Of a stretch of DNA of 64,000 nucleotides, positions 59,669-64,000 are shown piece by piece. The notes beneath the pieces are model-generated. The model was given only the letters and a program-made list of their open reading frames with translations, made no database searches and was not told the origin of the DNA. Positions within the stretch are counted from its first letter, which is position 1. Each line of letters opens with the position of its first letter. The stretch lies in NCBI GenBank assembly GCA_013398955.1, contig VWPU01002903.1:1-64000 (forward strand), read 5' to 3'. The position numbers and the translations under genes were made by a program. Source of the stretch: Callaeas wilsoni. Its lineage: Eukaryota; Chordata; Aves; Passeriformes; Callaeidae.

Positions 59669-59748
59669 AAGCATCTGTTTCAGACATTCCTGGAAAGAGG
59701 CTGTTGGACAAGACGAACCTCTGGCCTGACCCAGTACGGCTGTTCTGC
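59669..59748 (+). mobile_element. Old CR1/L3-type LINE 3' end
   Basis: 'catctgtttcagacattcct' followed by 'gctgttggacaagacgaacc' and 'tctggcctgacccagtacgg' then 'ctgttct' parallels the end of CR1-clade elements common in turtles, crocodilians and ancient amniote DNA ('..ggatactggactagatggacc..tctgacccagtatggc..ttctta'). It is distinct from the avian CR1 subfamilies above and older. Confidence 0.6.
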
Positions 59749-62700
59749 GTCCTCCAAGGGCAGAAGTTCATGTCACATTTAAAGGGCTTGCAGCCAAACA
59801 GTTCATTCCAAAGAGTGTTGAGATACATTTTTGAATTAAAATATGACACAGGCTGTGAAGGTCAAGGAGTTGAAAGACCTGGTCAGGAACCAATAAAGAC
59901 ATTGTAGATAGACATGTGCAAGGAGCAATTAAAGCAAGAGAAAGCGGTTGTAAGCAAGTGGTGAAAATTAGTTAATCCAAAAGTTTGGGGTTTAATCAAT
60001 GAGTGCAAGTTTACTAATTAGACATTAGTATTCCCTTACTCCCAAGTTGTGTTGTTCTTTTAATAAAACCTATTCTAATAAGCAACACAATTTTGAAAAT
60101 TAAATGCAAAGGTTATATGTATAGCTATGTATTTCCAATTTGGTCATGTTATTTTAATCTAGCAGGAAGGATTTATAGAAAAAATATGATCTGAAAGGAG
60201 AAGTAAATCACAAAAAAAAAAACCAAAAGAAAAACAGCTCTACAAATTCAACCTTGAAACAAGATGCCTTTTCTTAGCTGTGAGGATAATTAGACATTGA
60301 AAGAGCTTATCTGGTAGGTGGTAGACTCAGCAGAGGCTGGAGTCTTTAAAGATTAAATATTTAAAGAGATAACTCAATCCAGTGTAGGAAATAACCCCTT
60401 GAAGCCCATAATGTAAAGAAAGCCCCAAACACTAGATGACCAGAAGAGTCTCTTGTGACCATAGCATCTGAACAGATAGGTAACACTATGTATTTCCTCC
60501 ACCAGAAACCACACAGTTTCAGACTCTTTGGAGACAGAAGAAAAAAAGAAACCTTCCTTTCTCCTGAGCTTTGGCTCGTGCTGTCAGACAGGAGCTTGCA
60601 GCCTCCATAATCCTGCAGAGAGATCTACGTTTGCTTCAGGCACCCACATACAAGGAGCAGAAAAGGTTCACCCAATTTGTGTCACTGGGTGGACACACAC
60701 CAGAACTTCCATGTGGCACCTTCACCTGCCAAGAAAACCAGCTGGCTGAAGGCTGGATTGGGCACTGTAGTCTCTAACTGAAGGGTATGTTGGTTTGGGG
60801 GTTTTTTTAAGCAGACAGACTCCAGGATAATTCTACTTCTCATACAAGCTGCATATGCCATTTCACCAACTTTCCTGCAATTTTGGGAGTCCTGAACATT
60901 GGCAACAGTCACACTTGCTCTCTGCCTGCAAGTTTCTTTTCCAGGGACCAAGCAGTACTGGGCTAATGAAAGTACCACAAGTTAGGTCATCTGAGGGAAA
61001 CTGGACAGCTTAAAGCTCAGAAGCAGTCAGGCAAGCCAACAGAGAGGTTTTTGTAATTTAAGACCTGAAAAGCCTTTTTAAGCTGCAGGTTTGCTTTTCA
61101 CTATAGCTTTCCTACAAATCATGAGCAGAGCAGCAGCAGCAGGAAAGCACAGTGCTATTCTTATGAATCACTCCCCTGTTCTGCTGCATCTCTATTTGTG
61201 CTTAACATATGACATTAAGGCTTTTTCAGAGTGTCTAGAATCACAGAGCAAATGACAATAATACCTCATCAAACAGTCTCCCAAGTATATAAATAACATT
61301 TCATACAAGTCTTCCCATAGCATACATTTACATAACTTTAAAATAAAAAAGCTCACAAAATTTACCTGCCTCACACTGTTCTTCAAAACAGTAAAAAAAT
61401 CTACTCAAGACTCTTGGGAAAATGAGTATGTAAAAGATTAACATGCTGTGAAGCAACTGTTCTCCTGGAGCTACTGGGGACCTAAAGATATTTTTATCCT
61501 TTAGAGCTGTGGATTTTTTCTTGCTGCTTTGGAAAAGGGCCACTGTCAAGTCCAGGTTTTGCATTCATAACAGATGGAGTCAGCAGTCAGCCCAAGACTC
61601 CACTTTCTTTTCCAGCTGTATCCCTCAGCACATCCCCAAGCAAGGGCAGAGTTTGGAGAGCTCTGGGGCTATCAAGGGACACAACTGACACACATTTCAT
61701 TTCATCAAGGGTTGACTAGGTACACGGAAACATTTGAGTCAATGGTAACAGAAAGCTCTGTAAAACAGAAGCTGGTTATCTTGCACCAACAAATGTTAGA
61801 GGGTACTCCTAATTTAAGCATCTTTGACACTGGAACAACATATTGCCTCAATGTCCAGGTTTATGTCTGTCTCAATTTCTGTAGCTCCTCTAGGCCATAC
61901 TGCTGCTCGAGCAATGGCTTGTTTTTCCATAGCAAGATGAAGTCCAGTGCAAGCCAGTTTATGGCATATTCCAGCCTCAGCAGCCTCATGCCAAAGCTCT
62001 TGGGACATTGTCTTTGGTAAGAACCTCACAAAGGAGCCCCTTGACCAGAACAACTAAATTTGTGGGGTGGGGAAGAAGTTTACGGTGCTAGGTACACTCT
62101 CTATTTGGGAAGCTGCTGCCCTCATACTCAAAATTTAAGATCAGGTGTTAAACCTGATCGCCTACCCTTCAAGGACTGATGACTATTCACAGTACAACTA
62201 TAACTGGTTTTGACCAACATTTTTTTTAAACATCCAATTATTAAGCTCAATAATTATCACAACCTTTAGAAAAAAAAAATCACAGAACTTTCAGTACTGC
62301 TGTCAACTCGACCTCAAGTCCACATATTTATACCCCAGCCCCACCAGAGCAAAACCTCATTTGTCTTCCCTTCAATAGCAACAAGCACCATGGTTGTCCA
62401 CAGAATAAAAATTTTCTAAGTTCTTAAGGGAAGAGATGGGAGAAAAAAAAATTTCAAGTCCTCTGGCAGATATTAGTGATGTGCTCTGCTGCACCAGTAA
62501 GTCATATTTGGCTGTCACACACAGCAATAGTGGGGCAGCTCCAGCAGGTTAGGGCTCACCAGCTGATATGGTACCTACCTCCACCCCTCCATAGCCCTTG
62601 GAAAGGAGAATATGGGAAAGTTTTAGTCACTTCTATCCTTCCACAGCTTAAATTTCAGTCTTTAGGTAAGTGATACCCAGGAGACAGTCGCAAATCAGTT

Positions 62701-64000
62701 TTTACCAAAAATACATGGACTAAGAATAGAGTCACTAGCCATTTGGATACATCTTCCTTCTAACATCCCACAGCAGCTAGAAGTTGCACACTGCTGTAGT
62801 TTCCCCAAGAAATGCATTCAGACATCTTACAAATCTCAGCACTGGTCTGTGGCTGAAAACACATGGAATAGCAAACAATTCTTGCCTTTCATTTTTATGA
62901 AATATAAAGTTTCCTACCTTCCTAAACCAGGAGGAATTTCTATTTAATGATTATGGTTGTTGAAAACTTGGTGCAAGTCAAGTTAAAAAGTTCTCTTTGG
63001 CTTCCAATTTAGCTATTTGCTCAGTTGCTTTTTATGACCTCTGAAACTGGCCCAGAATCTAGATAAAGTTTCAGTTTAATCTTTTGTACTGCTGTAACCA
63101 GTAATATGATGTTAGTGTCTCATCAGAGGATGGCTTCATTTGGTGCATCTTTCTTCCATCCTCAAAGGGCTCCTACTGAGAATTGTCCCACTTGCTGTCT
63201 ATGGAATGGGTCCTTTCATTATTCCTTTAGTGATTTTTGAATGGCCACAGCCTGGCTCCCTGAATGGTCTTGACCTGGTCAGGAGTTCTGATTCTTCTTT
63301 TTGTGCCCTCCCTGCAGTCACTGGGGCTTTGGCACCCCTGTGCAGTTTTCTCAGAGTAACCTCCAGTAAAACTCTGCAGCTTATTGCAAACTTGGTAAAT
63401 GGAAAGTATTAGGACAAAGATTAGAACCGATATAGAATTTCAAACGCTGATGTTGACCTCAAAAGTTAGAAACTGCCTTTGTCAAGTCATCAGCGTTGCT
63501 GCCAATAGCTGTGACATACACATGTCCCTGACACTTTGCAAGGAAAAGCAGAGAGAGGAAACACTCTTATCATACAAGTGCTTATTTGTTGCACACTCTT
63601 CTGTGGCTGACTAGCTGACCACCTGACCACCAATATCCCCAAAACATGTGCCTGCTAACATTTGCAGTTTACTGAATATTTATTTATCTGTTAAAGAAAG
63701 ATGCTGAACATCCTGAAAATAACACATCTACCATAATTTTTCACCCTTAACTATCCTGTGTCTTTTAGATACTGACCTTTGTTGGATGAAGGCTTCTGCT
63801 TTGCAAGTTTTTGAGAATTTCTGACAGCCTTTCCTGAGCAAGGATTAAAGCAAGTGAACTGGAGACCTCTTGTACTGAAGTCATTTAAGCCAGAACACAG
63901 GAAAGAGTAATTAAGAGTTGCAATACAAGTTTTTCTATAGCAATTCGAATTAGCAAGGTTAAGAAGAGAAACAAAACTCACAGTCAGCTATTTCCCACTA
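59749..64000. other. Non-coding stretch to the window end, no gene recognised
   Basis: AT-rich sequence with a short (CAG)n-like run at 61126-61142 and a small palindrome at 62139-62159. A 148-codon plus frame (61574-62020) and its minus-strand partner (61814-62053) contradict each other and lack recognised domains. No exon, RNA gene or further transposon was recognised up to the end. Confidence 0.5.
62139..62159. repeat. Small perfect hairpin, 8-bp stem and 5-base loop
   Basis: GATCAGGT (62139-62146) and ACCTGATC (62152-62159) flank GTTAA. Short stems of this size are expected by chance in 64 kb. Confidence 0.7.

Noticed and set aside
61574..62020. 148-codon plus-strand frame with an overlapping minus-strand frame
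   Set aside because: The two strands cannot both be coding here, and neither shows a known family. Considered as a retroviral remnant but no diagnostic motif was found.
62139..62159. Short hairpin considered as a terminator
   Set aside because: Intrinsic terminators do not apply to this kind of genome, and an 8-bp stem is expected by chance.
1..64000. CRISPR arrays, operons, phage or other bacterial systems
   Set aside because: No regularly spaced repeats, no ribosome-binding-site-led gene clusters and no dense coding; the repeats present are avian.

Overview
The window looks like ordinary non-coding DNA from a bird nuclear genome. It is AT-rich and CpG-poor and has no bacterial-style gene packing. 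The best evidence for a bird is a set of decayed CR1 LINE retrotransposons of avian type, with the usual 3' ends in which short TTCTATGA-like units follow a 'gatcatctagtccaacc'-type block on one strand or the other. A solo long terminal repeat (LTR) of a type I recall from many bird genomes supports this. No protein-coding exon, tRNA, rRNA or known non-coding RNA could be recognised on either strand. The open frames are short, have no recognisable domains, and are about as long as chance would give in 64 kb. The exceptions are three frames that are remnants of the C-terminal part of the CR1 reverse-transcriptase protein (ORF2). The window is therefore most likely intergenic sequence (a gene desert) or a large intron; sequence alone cannot say which.

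Layout: 0-1.4 kb, plain sequence with a short GAGAG repeat. 1.4-1.9 kb, CR1 (+). 5.0-5.3 kb, CR1 (-). 7.2-7.4 kb and 14.56-14.7 kb, two diverged copies of the same unnamed element. 10.8 kb, a possible MIR-like SINE tail. 14.1-14.8 kb, a small CpG-rich island containing a probable hAT-like relic and the second copy of the unnamed element. 15.37-15.49 kb, a striking cluster of inverted repeats with a nearly perfect 31-bp stem hairpin. 22.3-22.8 kb, a GC-rich patch with a CTCF-like motif, then CR1 (-). 26.7-26.95 kb, two C-rich tracts with an RFX X-box-like site between them. 27.5-28.5 kb, two CR1 copies (+). 35.6-35.9 kb, CR1 (-). 36.0-36.2 kb, an ancient MIR-type SINE. 48.5-48.6 kb, an ancient CR1 fragment. 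50.8-51.8 kb, two abutting CR1 copies (-), the second being the longest and best preserved. 54.35-54.99 kb, a solo ERV LTR with a perfect 5-bp target-site duplication. 56.7-57.35 kb, CR1 (+). 59.67-59.75 kb, an old CR1/L3-type 3' end.

Nothing here forms an operon, pathway or defence system, and no new gene system was found. The most useful leads are possible regulatory or structural DNA: the duplicated element pair, the CpG island holding one copy of it, and the 15.4-kb hairpin. All repeat-family names come from pattern memory without a database search. Boundaries are accurate to about 10-20 bases unless stated to be exact.
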